The translations under genes and the position numbers were made by a program. Source: an uncultured Eubacteriales bacterium (GTDB lineage: Bacteria; Bacillota; Clostridia; Oscillospirales; Acutalibacteraceae). From it: a stretch of DNA of 64,000 nucleotides. The first letter of the stretch is position 1. Each line of letters opens with the position of its first letter. The DNA is taken from the NCBI GenBank assembly GCA_934436505.1, contig CAKSAP010000003.1, forward strand, positions 124,001 to 188,000. Direction: 5' to 3'. Below, piece by piece: positions 1 to 8,033 of this stretch. The notes beneath the pieces are model-generated. The model searched no databases and had not been told where the DNA came from. It saw nothing but the letters and a program-made list of their open reading frames with translations.

Positions 1-414
1 CTCTGTCGCTGTTTGCGACACTCCGCCCTTACCGTTTTCAAGGAAATACTCACGAAGCTCATAAATTCCCGTTTCGGAAACAGCTTTATTTACCGTATTG
101 CCCTGTGTGTCAACGCACATTCTTGAAAGGTTGTCGTCCGACATCAAAACAAGCTCGCCGTCGGCAGTTGCTTTAACTCTTACAGCTACCATATCCGCAC
201 CCTTCTGAACAGCGGAAACGATACCCTCTATTGAGTTTTCGGGATAATGTGCGGTATCCCCGTATTTCGATACACAGATAAGCTTTGTAGGCTCATTTCT
301 CAAGGCGCTGACGGTTTCTTCGGGAGAAGCCGCATAAGCCGAAAGACCCAACGAAGAAATAACGGTTATTACACATAAAGCAATTAAAAAAATGCGTTTT
401 CTGACCTTCGTCAT
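1..414 (-). CDS. GDPD-like secreted protein, 3' end outside window (partial)
   Basis: This is the N-terminal 138 residues of an exported protein; the rest lies beyond base 1. Residues 1-28 form a signal peptide: a basic MTKVRKR start, a hydrophobic core, then SAYAA. What follows resembles the first strands of a glycerophosphodiester phosphodiesterase TIM barrel, including the YPENS turn (family: APENT) and the phrase GADMVAVRVKATADGELVLMSDD, split here as GADMVAVRV and KATADGELVLMSDD. The catalytic HRG is SKYG, the E-x-D metal site is A-V-R-V, and the HD is SDD. So the visible part lacks the known catalytic and metal-binding residues. It may be a non-enzymatic relative that binds lipid or polymer headgroups. 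The start is ATG at 412-414 with AAGGAGAT upstream. A weak promoter (TTGTAA at 474-479, TATAAT at 451-456) lies upstream on the minus strand. Confidence 0.6.
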   Translation of the reverse strand, partial: MTKVRKRIFLIALCVITVISSLGLSAYAASPEETVSALRNEPTKLICVSKYGDTAHYPENSIEGIVSAVQKGADMVAVRVKATADGELVLMSDDNLSRMCVDTQGNTVNKAVSETGIYELREYFLENGKGGVSQTATE

Positions 415-496
415 CTTTTATCTCCTTAAAGTATAGAAAAATTCTGTAATATTATAGCAAATAAAAAATATTTTTACAAGTGGTCAACAGTATATT

Positions 497-525
497 TTGA
501 CAGCCTTTATAAGACGTTATACAAT
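497..525 (+). promoter_or_regulatory. Sigma-A type promoter for the XRE-nth-dnaD-dnaC operon
   Basis: TTGACA at 497-502, a 17-base spacer and TACAAT at 520-525. Transcription would start near 532 and leave a leader of about 120 bases that carries the palindrome at 627-640. Confidence 0.6.
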
Positions 526-626
526 ATTTAGTATAAAAATAAAAGTGCACAAAATTTTTTAGTTATTTTTTAACTCAATAGCAACTTTTCCGTGTTGATT
601 AAGGGAATTTTTTGTGATAAAATAGA

Positions 627-640
627 CACAAATTTTTGTG
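627..640. promoter_or_regulatory. Perfect dyad in the leader, candidate XRE operator
   Basis: CACAAA-TT-TTTGTG is a perfect 6+6 inverted repeat just ahead of the ribosome binding site of the XRE gene. Related half-sites stand nearby (CACAAAATTTTTT from 548, TTTTTTGTG ending at 616). Its position suggests autoregulation by the HTH protein encoded directly downstream; this is inference. Confidence 0.45.
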
Positions 641-654
641 AGTGGGGAAGTATT

Positions 655-876
655 ATGCCTTTTAATGAGAAATTCAAAGAACTCCGACAGTCAAAGCTGC
701 CGCCTCTTACGCAGACGGACCTTGCAAACGTGCTCGGAATGACGCAGAGAAAGATTTCGTTCCTTGAAACGGGCGCAACAGAGCCGTCCTTGAGGGACTT
801 AAAGGCAATTTGTATGTATTTTCAGGTTTCGGCAGATTATTTGCTTGATTTACCGAACACACTTGAAAGAAAATAA
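655..876 (+). CDS. Small XRE-family helix-turn-helix regulator
   Basis: This is a 73-residue protein that is almost entirely one Cro/C1-type HTH domain. Recognisable parts are the LTQTDLANVLGMTQRKISFLETG core (helices 2 and 3) and the typical ending in which a tyrosine, ADYLLDLP, closes helix 5. It has no effector or membrane domain, so it probably acts as a simple dimeric DNA-binding repressor. I start it at ATG 655, after GTGGGGAAG. The frame is open back to a GTG at 592, but that extension would cross the dyad at 627-640 and has no homology to the fold. The stop TAA overlaps the ATG of nth by one base, so the two are translationally coupled. Coupling a lone XRE protein to a DNA repair gene suggests it controls this operon. 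Its ligand and targets are unknown. Confidence 0.8.
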   Translation: MPFNEKFKELRQSKLPPLTQTDLANVLGMTQRKISFLETGATEPSLRDLKAICMYFQVSADYLLDLPNTLERK

Positions 877-1505
877 TGACTAAAAAACAGCTCACTCTTA
901 AATCAGTCGAAGCATTAAAAGAGGCATATCCCGAGGCGATTTGCTCGCTTGTATATTCAGACCCACTACAATTACTTATTGCGACAAGGCTTTCGGCACA
1001 ATGCACGGATGCAAGAGTAAATCTTGTTACTCCCGAGCTTTTCAGTAAATATAAAACGCTTGATGACCTTGCAAGCGCAGAGGTTGAGGACGTCGAAAGG
1101 ATTATACGTTCCTGCGGATTTTATCACGACAAAGCAAGAGATATTGTCGGCATAGCTAAAAAAATCAAATCTGATTTTAACGGCAAAGTACCCTCCACTA
1201 TTGAGGAACTGACTTCCTTGCCGGGCGTCGGAAGAAAAACCGCCAATCTTATTATGGGCGACGTTTTCCATGCACCGTCAAGTGTTGTTACCGACACACA
1301 TTTAATCAGAATTTCAAACCGCATAGGTCTTGTTGACACGAAAGACCCAAAAAAAGTTGAATTTGAATTGAGAAAGCTCCTGCCTCCCGATGAAAGCAAT
1401 GATTTTTGCCACAGAACAGTGCTTCACGGCAGAGCTGTATGCACCGCAAGGAAAGCGCATTGCGATATTTGCACATTAAAGGATTTTTGCAAGAAAAAGA
1501 TATAA
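876..1505 (+). CDS. nth: Endonuclease III, DNA glycosylase/AP lyase
   Basis: A 209-residue base-excision repair enzyme that removes oxidised pyrimidines and cleaves the abasic site. The helix-hairpin-helix LPGVGRKTA carries the catalytic Schiff-base lysine at about residue 121. The general acid-base aspartate lies in VVTDTH at about residue 140. The C-terminus has the four cysteines of the [4Fe-4S] cluster in the expected C-x6-C-x2-C-x5-C spacing. Length is normal for the bacterial family. The ATG overlaps the stop of the upstream XRE gene (TAATG), and a dnaD-like gene follows 19 bases downstream. In Firmicutes nth is commonly next to dnaD, so this neighbourhood is expected. Confidence 0.95.
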   Translation: MTKKQLTLKSVEALKEAYPEAICSLVYSDPLQLLIATRLSAQCTDARVNLVTPELFSKYKTLDDLASAEVEDVERIIRSCGFYHDKARDIVGIAKKIKSDFNGKVPSTIEELTSLPGVGRKTANLIMGDVFHAPSSVVTDTHLIRISNRIGLVDTKDPKKVEFELRKLLPPDESNDFCHRTVLHGRAVCTARKAHCDICTLKDFCKKKI

Positions 1506-1524
1506 AGATATAAGGAAAAAATAT

Positions 1525-2550
1525 ATGCTCAATCTCAATCCGTCGTATTACGGTTCGGTGTTTGTAACGCCGAAGATAATTGTTGAAAAGTATATAAAAA
1601 TGGCGAGCTTTTGCGCCTTGAAATCACTGCTTTGGATACTTAACAACCAAGGCGGTAATTTTTCTGTGGAGGAAATCGCAAAGGCAATAGGCTCTTCGGT
1701 TGCAGATACAAACGAAGCTATTGAATATTGGGTAAACGAGGGAATACTCATAAAGAACGGCGAAAGTGCCGCTGCCCCCTCTCCCACCGTCAGCGACTCG
1801 CATCTTAAATCGGAAGAAGCTGCGAAGAAAACCGAAAAGGAAGAAACCCAAAAGGCTGAAAAAGCACCTGCACCCGAAATAAAGCTTGTCCGCCCGACCT
1901 ATGAGCAGGTTGTCAAGAGAATTGCGGAGGACGAAAATATTGCAGGGCTTCTCAACCAAGCACAGATTATGTTCGGCAAATCTTTGGGATATAACAATCA
2001 GTCCGCAATTATTCAAATGTATGACGATTACGGACTCGGCATTGACGTTATACTTACTCTTATACAATATTGTATAAGCACGGGCAAAAACGCAACAGCG
2101 TATATGCTCTCAATAGCAAAGAAGTTTTATGACAAGAACATAGACACACTTGAAAAAGCTAACAAATTTGTTGACGACAGCAATAAGGTTATCGTCATTT
2201 ACAATGAGTTTTGTCAATTCACAGGCTTTTCCGCACCTAAGCCTACACCGTCACAGACAGATTACTTTATGAGCTGGAACGATATGGGCTTTTCGGTTGA
2301 AATGATGGTATTGGCTTACAATGAAACTCTTGACCGCAAGGGAAAAATCAGCTTTAGCTACACAAATAAAATTCTTGAAAATTGGCATGACAGCGGCTAC
2401 AAAACGCCCGAGGACGTTGAAAACGCAAAGGAAGCGTATAAGAAGCAAAAGCAAGGCACCTCTGAGCGTTCGTACGACATTAACAAAGCAGTTGAGCAGG
2501 CTACAAACGGCGAGCTTGTATATAAGAAGAAAAAGAGGGATGTAAAATGA
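1525..2550 (+). CDS. DnaD/DnaB-type replication initiation protein
   Basis: A 341-residue primosome-associated protein. Residues 1-85 look like the winged-helix oligomerisation domain of the DnaD/DnaB family (ALKSLLWILNNQGGNFSVEE, then EAIEYWVNEG). A low-complexity linker rich in Lys, Glu, Ala and Pro follows at about 90-125. Two DnaB_2-type helical modules come next. The first is around 130-215 (MYDDYGLGIDVILTLIQYC). The second is around 225-305 (WNDMGFSVEMMVLAYN and KILENWHDSGY). In Bacillus such proteins remodel DNA at oriC or at restart sites and help load the helicase. The stop overlaps the ATG of the DnaC-like ATPase by four bases (ATGA), so the helicase-loading partners are made together. 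Two C-terminal modules make it longer than Bacillus DnaD and more like clostridial DnaD-domain proteins. Confidence 0.85.
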   Translation: MLNLNPSYYGSVFVTPKIIVEKYIKMASFCALKSLLWILNNQGGNFSVEEIAKAIGSSVADTNEAIEYWVNEGILIKNGESAAAPSPTVSDSHLKSEEAAKKTEKEETQKAEKAPAPEIKLVRPTYEQVVKRIAEDENIAGLLNQAQIMFGKSLGYNNQSAIIQMYDDYGLGIDVILTLIQYCISTGKNATAYMLSIAKKFYDKNIDTLEKANKFVDDSNKVIVIYNEFCQFTGFSAPKPTPSQTDYFMSWNDMGFSVEMMVLAYNETLDRKGKISFSYTNKILENWHDSGYKTPEDVENAKEAYKKQKQGTSERSYDINKAVEQATNGELVYKKKKRDVK

Positions 2551-3506
2551 AATACTCCAACAAAGCAATTTCTGACGCTTTGAGCGTTATAAACTCACGC
2601 AGAAGAAACGCCGAAGCAAAGGCAGAGGAAAGAGCGATAAATTTCAAAACCGAGCATCCCGAGCTTGCTGAAATTGAGCGTGAAATGGCTGATACGACTC
2701 TCGGTCTTTTTAAGGCTATAAGTAACTGTCCCGACCCCAAAAAGGTTGTAAACGAGCTTAAAGAAAAAAATCTCGGCTTTCAAAAAGCAAGAAAAGCATT
2801 GCTTGAGGCTTGCGGAGTAGATGAAAATTATCTGAAGCCCGATTACACCTGTAAGAAGTGCAATGACACCGGCTATCACGACGGTAAAATGTGCGAATGT
2901 CTTGAAAAACTGCTCAAAAAAAGTGCTTTTGACGAGCTTGCACAGGCTTGTCCGCTTAAAATTTCAAAATTTGAGGACTTTGACCCGTCAATACAGAAAA
3001 CGATGTCGGCTAAGAAAAAAGCAGCCGATATATTAAAGTTTTGTGAGGAATATGCCAACGATTTCGACACCGACTCCCCCAGCCTCTTCCTTTACGGCGA
3101 AACAGGATTGGGCAAAACGCATCTTTCACTTGCGATTGCAGGCACAGTTATAAAAAACGGCTACGGTGTTGTTTACGGTTCGGCTCAGAATTTATTTACA
3201 ATGCTTGAAAGAGAACGCTTTGGCAGAAGCGAAGACCCCGACGGCACAACCGAGGAAAAGCTTTTATGCTGTGACTTGCTCATTTTAGACGACCTCGGCG
3301 CAGAGTTCTCAACGCAGTTTACCGTTGCAGAGCTTTACAATATTATCAATACAAGAATGGCAAAAGAACTTCCGACTATAATCAACTCAAACGTTCCGAT
3401 TGAGGAATTGGAAAAGCGTTACACCTCGAGAGTAACCTCACGAATTATCGGCTCTTATCAAATGATACAGTTTGTCGGAAATGACGTAAGACAATTAAAG
3501 AAATAA
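2547..3506 (+). CDS. DnaC/DnaI-type helicase loader ATPase
   Basis: A 319-residue AAA+ ATPase expected to load the replicative helicase. The N-terminal half is helical and followed by a zinc-finger-like C-x2-C ... C-x-C element (CKKCNDTGYHDGKMCEC, residues about 102-118), as in Bacillus DnaI. The AAA+ core has a Walker A GETGLGKTH with the lysine at about residue 190 and a Walker B LLILDDLGAE. It also has the sensor-1 INSN and an arginine-rich end typical of the family (RYTSRVTSRI). It overlaps the dnaD-like gene by four bases and is the last gene of the operon, with a strong hairpin at 3510-3553. The nth, dnaD and dnaC order is conserved in many Clostridia. Confidence 0.88.
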   Translation: MKYSNKAISDALSVINSRRRNAEAKAEERAINFKTEHPELAEIEREMADTTLGLFKAISNCPDPKKVVNELKEKNLGFQKARKALLEACGVDENYLKPDYTCKKCNDTGYHDGKMCECLEKLLKKSAFDELAQACPLKISKFEDFDPSIQKTMSAKKKAADILKFCEEYANDFDTDSPSLFLYGETGLGKTHLSLAIAGTVIKNGYGVVYGSAQNLFTMLERERFGRSEDPDGTTEEKLLCCDLLILDDLGAEFSTQFTVAELYNIINTRMAKELPTIINSNVPIEELEKRYTSRVTSRIIGSYQMIQFVGNDVRQLKK

Positions 3507-3509
3507 CAT

Positions 3510-3553
3510 AACGGCACAGATACTTCAAAAAGAAGCGTCTGTGCCGTTTTTAT
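3510..3553 (+). terminator. Intrinsic terminator after the dnaC-like gene
   Basis: Eleven-base arms AACGGCACAGA (3510-3520) and TCTGTGCCGTT (3538-3548) around a 17-base loop, followed by TTTATT. It sits between convergent genes and may also serve the minus strand. Confidence 0.85.
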
Positions 3554-3562
3554 TGTAATATT

Positions 3563-3769
3563 CTATTCTTCGTTACCTTTGTCCGATTCGTCCTCTTCAA
3601 CCTGATTTTTTGCGCTGAAATAGCTTGCAGTACAGAAGCCGACGCCTACGACAGCTACAACAACGCCGACAATGGCAAATATATTGCCTATTGCAGCCAC
3701 GGCAACGCCGAGAAGTGCGATTGAAATTCCAACCTTACTCAAAAGGTCGTGTAAAATCCATTTATCCAT
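3563..3769 (-). CDS. Small membrane protein with two predicted helices
   Basis: A 68-residue protein of unknown function. Two hydrophobic stretches rich in Gly, Ala and Val lie at about residues 14-31 (ISIALLGVAVAAIGN) and 32-50 (IFAIVGVVVAVVGVGF). A short acidic, hydrophilic tail follows (VEEDESDKGNEE). The compact hairpin with a charged tail recalls small DUF-type inner-membrane proteins, but I recognise no family. The start is ATG 3767-3769, preceded by GGGAG about nine bases upstream. The gene stands alone, convergent with the dnaC-like gene and divergent from the GntR operon, with a 225-base AT-rich spacer upstream. Confidence 0.6.
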   Translation of the reverse strand: MDKWILHDLLSKVGISIALLGVAVAAIGNIFAIVGVVVAVVGVGFCTASYFSAKNQVEEDESDKGNEE

Positions 3770-3910
3770 ATAATCGTCTCCCTGTTGTTTTGTAATACTA
3801 TAATATCATAACAGCTTATTGAAATAAACTATTATAATATACAATAATTTCAAAATTTTATTGTGTAATTGCTACAATCATATTTTTTCAAAAAAATTAT
3901 AAAAAACATC

Positions 3911-3939
3911 TTGACAAAAAACTGTTTATAAACTATTAT
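3911..3939 (+). promoter_or_regulatory. Consensus promoter of the GntR-ABC operon
   Basis: TTGACA at 3911-3916, a 17-base spacer and TATTAT at 3934-3939. It lies immediately upstream of a set of inverted repeats. Confidence 0.75.
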
Positions 3940-3940
3940 G

Positions 3941-3975
3941 TAACTGTACTAATTGTAATAGCACAGTTAATACAG
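3941..3975. promoter_or_regulatory. Nested inverted repeats, candidate GntR operator
   Basis: TAACTGT (3941-3947) is inverted as ACAGTTA (3963-3969). CTGTACTAA (3944-3952) is inverted with one mismatch as TTAATACAG (3967-3975). These lie just after the -10 box, where a YtrA-type GntR repressor would block transcription of its own operon. Assignment is inferred from position. Confidence 0.5.
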
Positions 3976-3994
3976 TAATTGTGGAGGTGATGAT

Positions 3995-4363
3995 TTGCGT
4001 GTTTTCATTGATTACCGTTCACGAACTCCGATTTATGAGCAGATAAAAGAACAGATAATTAAGCTTATAAATTGCGGCGAGCTCAAAAGCGGTGATCAGC
4101 TTCAATCGTTACGGCAGCTGTCGTCAGAGCTGTCCATCAACATCAATACGGTTAAGAGAGCGTTGTCCGAGCTTGAAGAGCAAGGAATTGTATATTCAGT
4201 TGCCGGAAAAGGAGTTTTCATAGCGGACAAACCGAATTCCGACGCATTTCTTACTTCTTCGCTTGAGACGGTTGAAACGGCAATAACAAACGCCAAGGTT
4301 TTAGGCGCTCAAAAATCCGAAATTCTGAAATTGATTGAAAATATTTATACAGGAGATGATTAA
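3995..4363 (+). CDS. GntR-family (YtrA-like) transcriptional regulator
   Basis: A 122-residue regulator. The N-terminal 75 residues form the GntR winged helix (SRTPIYEQIKEQIIKLI, LKSGDQLQSLRQLS, then SININTVKRALSELEEQGI). The C-terminal tail of about 45 residues is short and helical, as in the YtrA subfamily that regulates adjacent ABC exporters. The only good start is TTG at 3995, seven bases after GGAGG (3983-3987); the nearby ATG at 3990 is out of frame. The ABC ATPase follows three bases after the stop. Family knowledge and layout predict repression relieved by a cell-envelope stress or antimicrobial ligand. Confidence 0.85.
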   Translation: MRVFIDYRSRTPIYEQIKEQIIKLINCGELKSGDQLQSLRQLSSELSININTVKRALSELEEQGIVYSVAGKGVFIADKPNSDAFLTSSLETVETAITNAKVLGAQKSEILKLIENIYTGDD

Positions 4364-4366
4364 ACA

Positions 4367-5266
4367 ATGATAGAAATCAAAAATGTTACTAAAAAGTTTG
4401 ACAATTTTGTTGCTATCGAGGACATTAGCTTTAATGTTGAGCCGACCTCTATTTACGGTCTTATAGGCTACAACGGCGCAGGTAAAACGACCTTGCTCAA
4501 AACCGTTGCAGGCATATACAGAGCCGACGGAGGCGAGGTTTTGCTTGACGGTCAGCGTTCCTTCGATAATGACGACAACAGGAAGGATCTTTTCTATATC
4601 CCCGACGACCTCTACTTCCCGCTTAATTCAACTCCGCTTTCAATGGCAAAGTTCTATGCGGACTATTACCCGAATTTCCATATGAAAACATTTGATAATC
4701 TTATTGAGGTTTTCGGTCTTGATAAGAAAAAGAGAATCAGAGGCTTTTCAAAAGGTATGCAAAGACAGACGGAAATTATTTTAGGTCTTGCGTCAAATCC
4801 GAAATATCTTTTGCTTGACGAAACCTTTGACGGACTTGACCCGCAGAAAAAAGAGATTTCAAAAAAGCTCTTCCTTGAATATATAGCACAGAGCGAGGCT
4901 TCGATTATCATTTCCTCGCACAACCTTACAGAGCTTTCAAACCTTTGTGACCATGTCGGTCTTATCAACGGTAAAAAGCTCACAATGGACTGCTGTGTTG
5001 ACGATATTTCACAGAACTACTGCAAGTTCAGACTTATCTTTGACAGAGATATTAAAGAATCGGATTTTGCAGGCTTGAAATACAAGTCGCTTGACATTGA
5101 TTCAAAGATAGCAACAATTATTTTCGAGGGCAATGCCAAAGAACAGGCAGAGAAGCTCAAGGCACTCAATCCGATTGCCATCGACGAATATAAACTCACC
5201 ATGGAAGAAGTATTCTTAAATGAAATGGAGGACAAGAAATATGATATCACCAAGATATTCGAATGA
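4367..5266 (+). CDS. ABC transporter ATP-binding protein
   Basis: A 299-residue nucleotide-binding subunit of an ABC-2 type exporter. The Walker A is GYNGAGKTTLL (residues about 34-44). The signature region, RGFSKGMQRQTEI, is a divergent form of LSGGQ as seen in YtrB-type proteins. The Walker B is YLLLDETFDGLDP and the H-loop is SSHNL. A C-terminal extension of about 80 residues follows the ATPase core. The start is ATG 4367, with AGGAG about ten bases upstream. Its 3' end overlaps the permease start by 26 bases. With GntR and a large permease it forms a YtrA/YtrB-like module, likely moving a peptide or lipid-linked substrate out of the membrane. Confidence 0.88.
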   Translation: MIEIKNVTKKFDNFVAIEDISFNVEPTSIYGLIGYNGAGKTTLLKTVAGIYRADGGEVLLDGQRSFDNDDNRKDLFYIPDDLYFPLNSTPLSMAKFYADYYPNFHMKTFDNLIEVFGLDKKKRIRGFSKGMQRQTEIILGLASNPKYLLLDETFDGLDPQKKEISKKLFLEYIAQSEASIIISSHNLTELSNLCDHVGLINGKKLTMDCCVDDISQNYCKFRLIFDRDIKESDFAGLKYKSLDIDSKIATIIFEGNAKEQAEKLKALNPIAIDEYKLTMEEVFLNEMEDKKYDITKIFE

Positions 5267-7694
5267 CAGAGTTGACGCAAATGACTTGAAGAGAAGCTTT
5301 ATAAACATTCTCCCCTGTTCGGTGGTTGCGTTTTTAGCTCTTATAATGTTCCATGTTCAGCCCGTACTTTCTTATGTATTTTCAGAGTCGTTCAAGACTG
5401 AAAAAATGCAGAAAGATGTACTCTTCTATTTCCTTGACTCAAACAATGTATTCCCAAGCTTTATACAAATCGGAATGGTTCTTTGCGGAATGCTTATGGC
5501 ATTTTCTCTGTTCCAATTTCTGCTTAAAAAGAAGTCGGTAAACGTATATTTGAGCTTCGGTATGACACGTTCAAAGCTTTATATCAACAGACTTTTTGCG
5601 GCAGTTCTTTCGCTCTTTGTCGCAACATTCATTCCCACGTTTTTAACCTTTATCATTAACCTTGCAAACTTCGGTGCAAGCTCTGCTCTTACAAGCCTGT
5701 TCTGTTATATGTTCTTAATGGAATTTGTCAGCGGTCTTGCAGGATTTGCTCTTGCTTCGGCAGTAATGACATTTTCAGGCTGCACAATTGAAGCAGTTAT
5801 TACAGCAATCGGTTTATCTGCACTTCCGACATTCATTTCGGGAACGATTGACAATTTGTCAACTATCGTAAGAGGCTACGTCTACAATGCAGGTGCCGAT
5901 ATAGCAAGACGCACCGGCGGAAATCTTTTCAACATTTGGACTTTTGCACTCGATACCGAAAATCTTAACGGTAAAGCAACCGAATTCACTTCTGAAAAGA
6001 CCTTCGTTCTCTTGGGTCAGCTTACTAAGAAATCCACCTTCAAGGCTTTTCAATGCATTGATATGGAAGTGCTTGCCCCGATTCTTATGTGGCTTGCAAT
6101 AAGCATTATCCTTATCGGCATCGGAACAGTCTTTATGAACAAGAGAAAGAGCGAAAACTCAAACTCCTTCGGCAAGTTCTATTTAGCAAGCGCATCAAAC
6201 GGACTTTTAGTATATACAATTGTTCTCGATGTTCTTGCATCGGTATTAAAGTATGCATATGCCGATGATTACAGATCTCCCCTTCATCAAAATCTTACTT
6301 TAATCTTGCTTATATTATTCGCTGCTACCATTCTTGCGTTCTTCCTTGCAGAGCTGATACTCAGAAGAAACTTCAAGGCAACATTAAAGACGCTTCCGGT
6401 TTACGCACTCGCCTTTGCGGTAACGATTTTCACATTCGTTTACTACGGAACAAGCTATTTCGGTGCTTACAATAAGCTCCCCGATATTTCACAGATTAAA
6501 TCAGTTTCAATGGATATTAAAGATAACAGAGGTACAAAGCTCCAAAACATCGCTGTCCATTCAAAATTCCTTTCTGAAAATGCAGAGGATATAAAAACCG
6601 CTTATGCAATGTTTGATATGGTTAAGACCGACAAGCACTACAAGGGCGCCGAGCTTGAGGGAAAAATCGGATTTAAGATTGTTCTCAAAGACGGTACGGA
6701 AATCAACAGAATATATGCAGTATATACCTCTGATGTTTATAACAAATACAGAAGAACGGTATATGACACACAATTCTTTAAGGACTTCTTAAAGCAGGTT
6801 CTTATCGAAGGCAAAGTAACCTCAGAGAACGATTCCTACATCGACGAAAACGGTTATCAAACGATGGCTTCAAACGCACTTCCTAATATGAAAAATGTTG
6901 AGTGGTATTATGTAGGTCCATCATATCTTGTTGACAATTACTATACAAACAGCGCAACGGCAAACCTTGACCTCATAGAAGATGTTGACGGCTTAATGGA
7001 AGCAATTTACAAGGATTATATTGCAATGTCCTATGACGACGCATATACCAACACTCGCATACCCGTCGGCGCAATTTCTTCGAATATTACACAAGCTAAA
7101 AATGTTAATGAAAAGCTTATCAACAAATACGGATATTATTATGAAGAGAGCAATATATACGGTTATGATGACCACGAAACAACGCAGCAGAATGAGGACA
7201 AATGCGTTAAGGGAAGTGCGCTTTATTCGTACTATATCTATCCCAATATGACAAATACGATTAAGTTCCTCAATGATAACGGTTTAACTCCTCTTGCTTA
7301 CACAGGCAATATTAAAGAGGTTTATTATACCGATACGAGCTATTCCGTAAGCAGAGTTCTCAACCACTACGCTGACGGTTCCAAGCTTGATAACAGATAC
7401 GAAGCATTTGATTTCTCGCAGGCTTTGAATGTTAACAATTACGGTGAGGCTAAGGAAGGCTCGCCGGATACAATAAGCTTTATGGACTTCGTTAAAAACG
7501 CATATGTAAATGCAGGCATTACGCTCAAAACGGTATCGGGCGACAAGGCTAAGGAAATCGTTTCAAAAGCTATCCCCTACTATGAGCCTGACCACGGTAC
7601 TGAAATCAAGGGAAGATATATTATGATTGTTTATGATGACAATACAATTACTTCTCTTTATGTTCCCGAGGGCAACATTGCAGTATTCGGATAA
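5241..7694 (+). CDS. ABC transporter permease with large extracytoplasmic domain
   Basis: An 817-residue permease. The N-terminal part (about residues 20-315) has six hydrophobic segments of ABC-2 type, including VVAFLALIMFHVQPVL, VNVYLSFGMTRSKLY and LAISIILIGIGTVF. Further helices follow at about 325-425, ending near VYALAFAVTIFTFVYY. The remaining 390 residues are hydrophilic and rich in Tyr and Asp, with no recognisable enzyme motif, so they probably form an extracellular sensing or substrate-binding domain. Similar clostridial permeases carry a C-terminal DUF6449-like domain, but I cannot confirm that here. I place the start at ATG 5241, nine bases after GGAGG (5227-5231), rather than at an in-frame ATG at 5220 inside the ATPase gene. 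It ends at a strong terminator. Confidence 0.8.
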   Translation: MISPRYSNDRVDANDLKRSFINILPCSVVAFLALIMFHVQPVLSYVFSESFKTEKMQKDVLFYFLDSNNVFPSFIQIGMVLCGMLMAFSLFQFLLKKKSVNVYLSFGMTRSKLYINRLFAAVLSLFVATFIPTFLTFIINLANFGASSALTSLFCYMFLMEFVSGLAGFALASAVMTFSGCTIEAVITAIGLSALPTFISGTIDNLSTIVRGYVYNAGADIARRTGGNLFNIWTFALDTENLNGKATEFTSEKTFVLLGQLTKKSTFKAFQCIDMEVLAPILMWLAISIILIGIGTVFMNKRKSENSNSFGKFYLASASNGLLVYTIVLDVLASVLKYAYADDYRSPLHQNLTLILLILFAATILAFFLAELILRRNFKATLKTLPVYALAFAVTIFTFVYYGTSYFGAYNKLPDISQIKSVSMDIKDNRGTKLQNIAVHSKFLSENAEDIKTAYAMFDMVKTDKHYKGAELEGKIGFKIVLKDGTEINRIYAVYTSDVYNKYRRTVYDTQFFKDFLKQVLIEGKVTSENDSYIDENGYQTMASNALPNMKNVEWYYVGPSYLVDNYYTNSATANLDLIEDVDGLMEAIYKDYIAMSYDDAYTNTRIPVGAISSNITQAKNVNEKLINKYGYYYEESNIYGYDDHETTQQNEDKCVKGSALYSYYIYPNMTNTIKFLNDNGLTPLAYTGNIKEVYYTDTSYSVSRVLNHYADGSKLDNRYEAFDFSQALNVNNYGEAKEGSPDTISFMDFVKNAYVNAGITLKTVSGDKAKEIVSKAIPYYEPDHGTEIKGRYIMIVYDDNTITSLYVPEGNIAVFG

Positions 7695-7711
7695 AACTCA
7701 ATAAACGGCAA

Positions 7712-7748
7712 AAGGCACTCTTTCAAAAACGAAAGAGTGCCTTAAATT
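7712..7748 (+). terminator. Intrinsic terminator after the ABC permease
   Basis: Thirteen-base arms AAGGCACTCTTTC (7712-7724) and GAAAGAGTGCCTT (7731-7743) with a six-base loop, followed by AAATTTT. The symmetric flanks may also stop the 5S transcript on the other strand. Confidence 0.85.
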
Positions 7749-7808
7749 TTGCACTTGTAAAAAAGGACAAAAAAATAGCCCCCCTATTGGAGAACTACTT
7801 TTGTTGAT

Positions 7809-7924
<116 letters not shown>

Positions 7925-7970
7925 TTGTGAGAAACTCTGTTTTGTGACTCATCTCTCAAGTGCAAGACAG

Positions 7971-7999
7971 AGTATACCACAAGCATTTTCAAAAATCAA
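7971..7999 (-). promoter_or_regulatory. Strong promoter of the isolated 5S gene
   Basis: On the minus strand: TTGATT at 7994-7999, a 17-base spacer and TATACT at 7971-7976, with an extended -10 TG one base before it. Transcription would start about 40 bases before the mature 5S end. Confidence 0.75.
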
Positions 8000-8033
8000 G
8001 TGTTTTTTTAATATTTTTTTATTTTTTTATGAA

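Noticed and set aside
7925..8033. Remains of a 23S rRNA upstream of the 5S gene
   Set aside because: This segment holds a promoter and a short leader only; no 23S-like sequence is seen.
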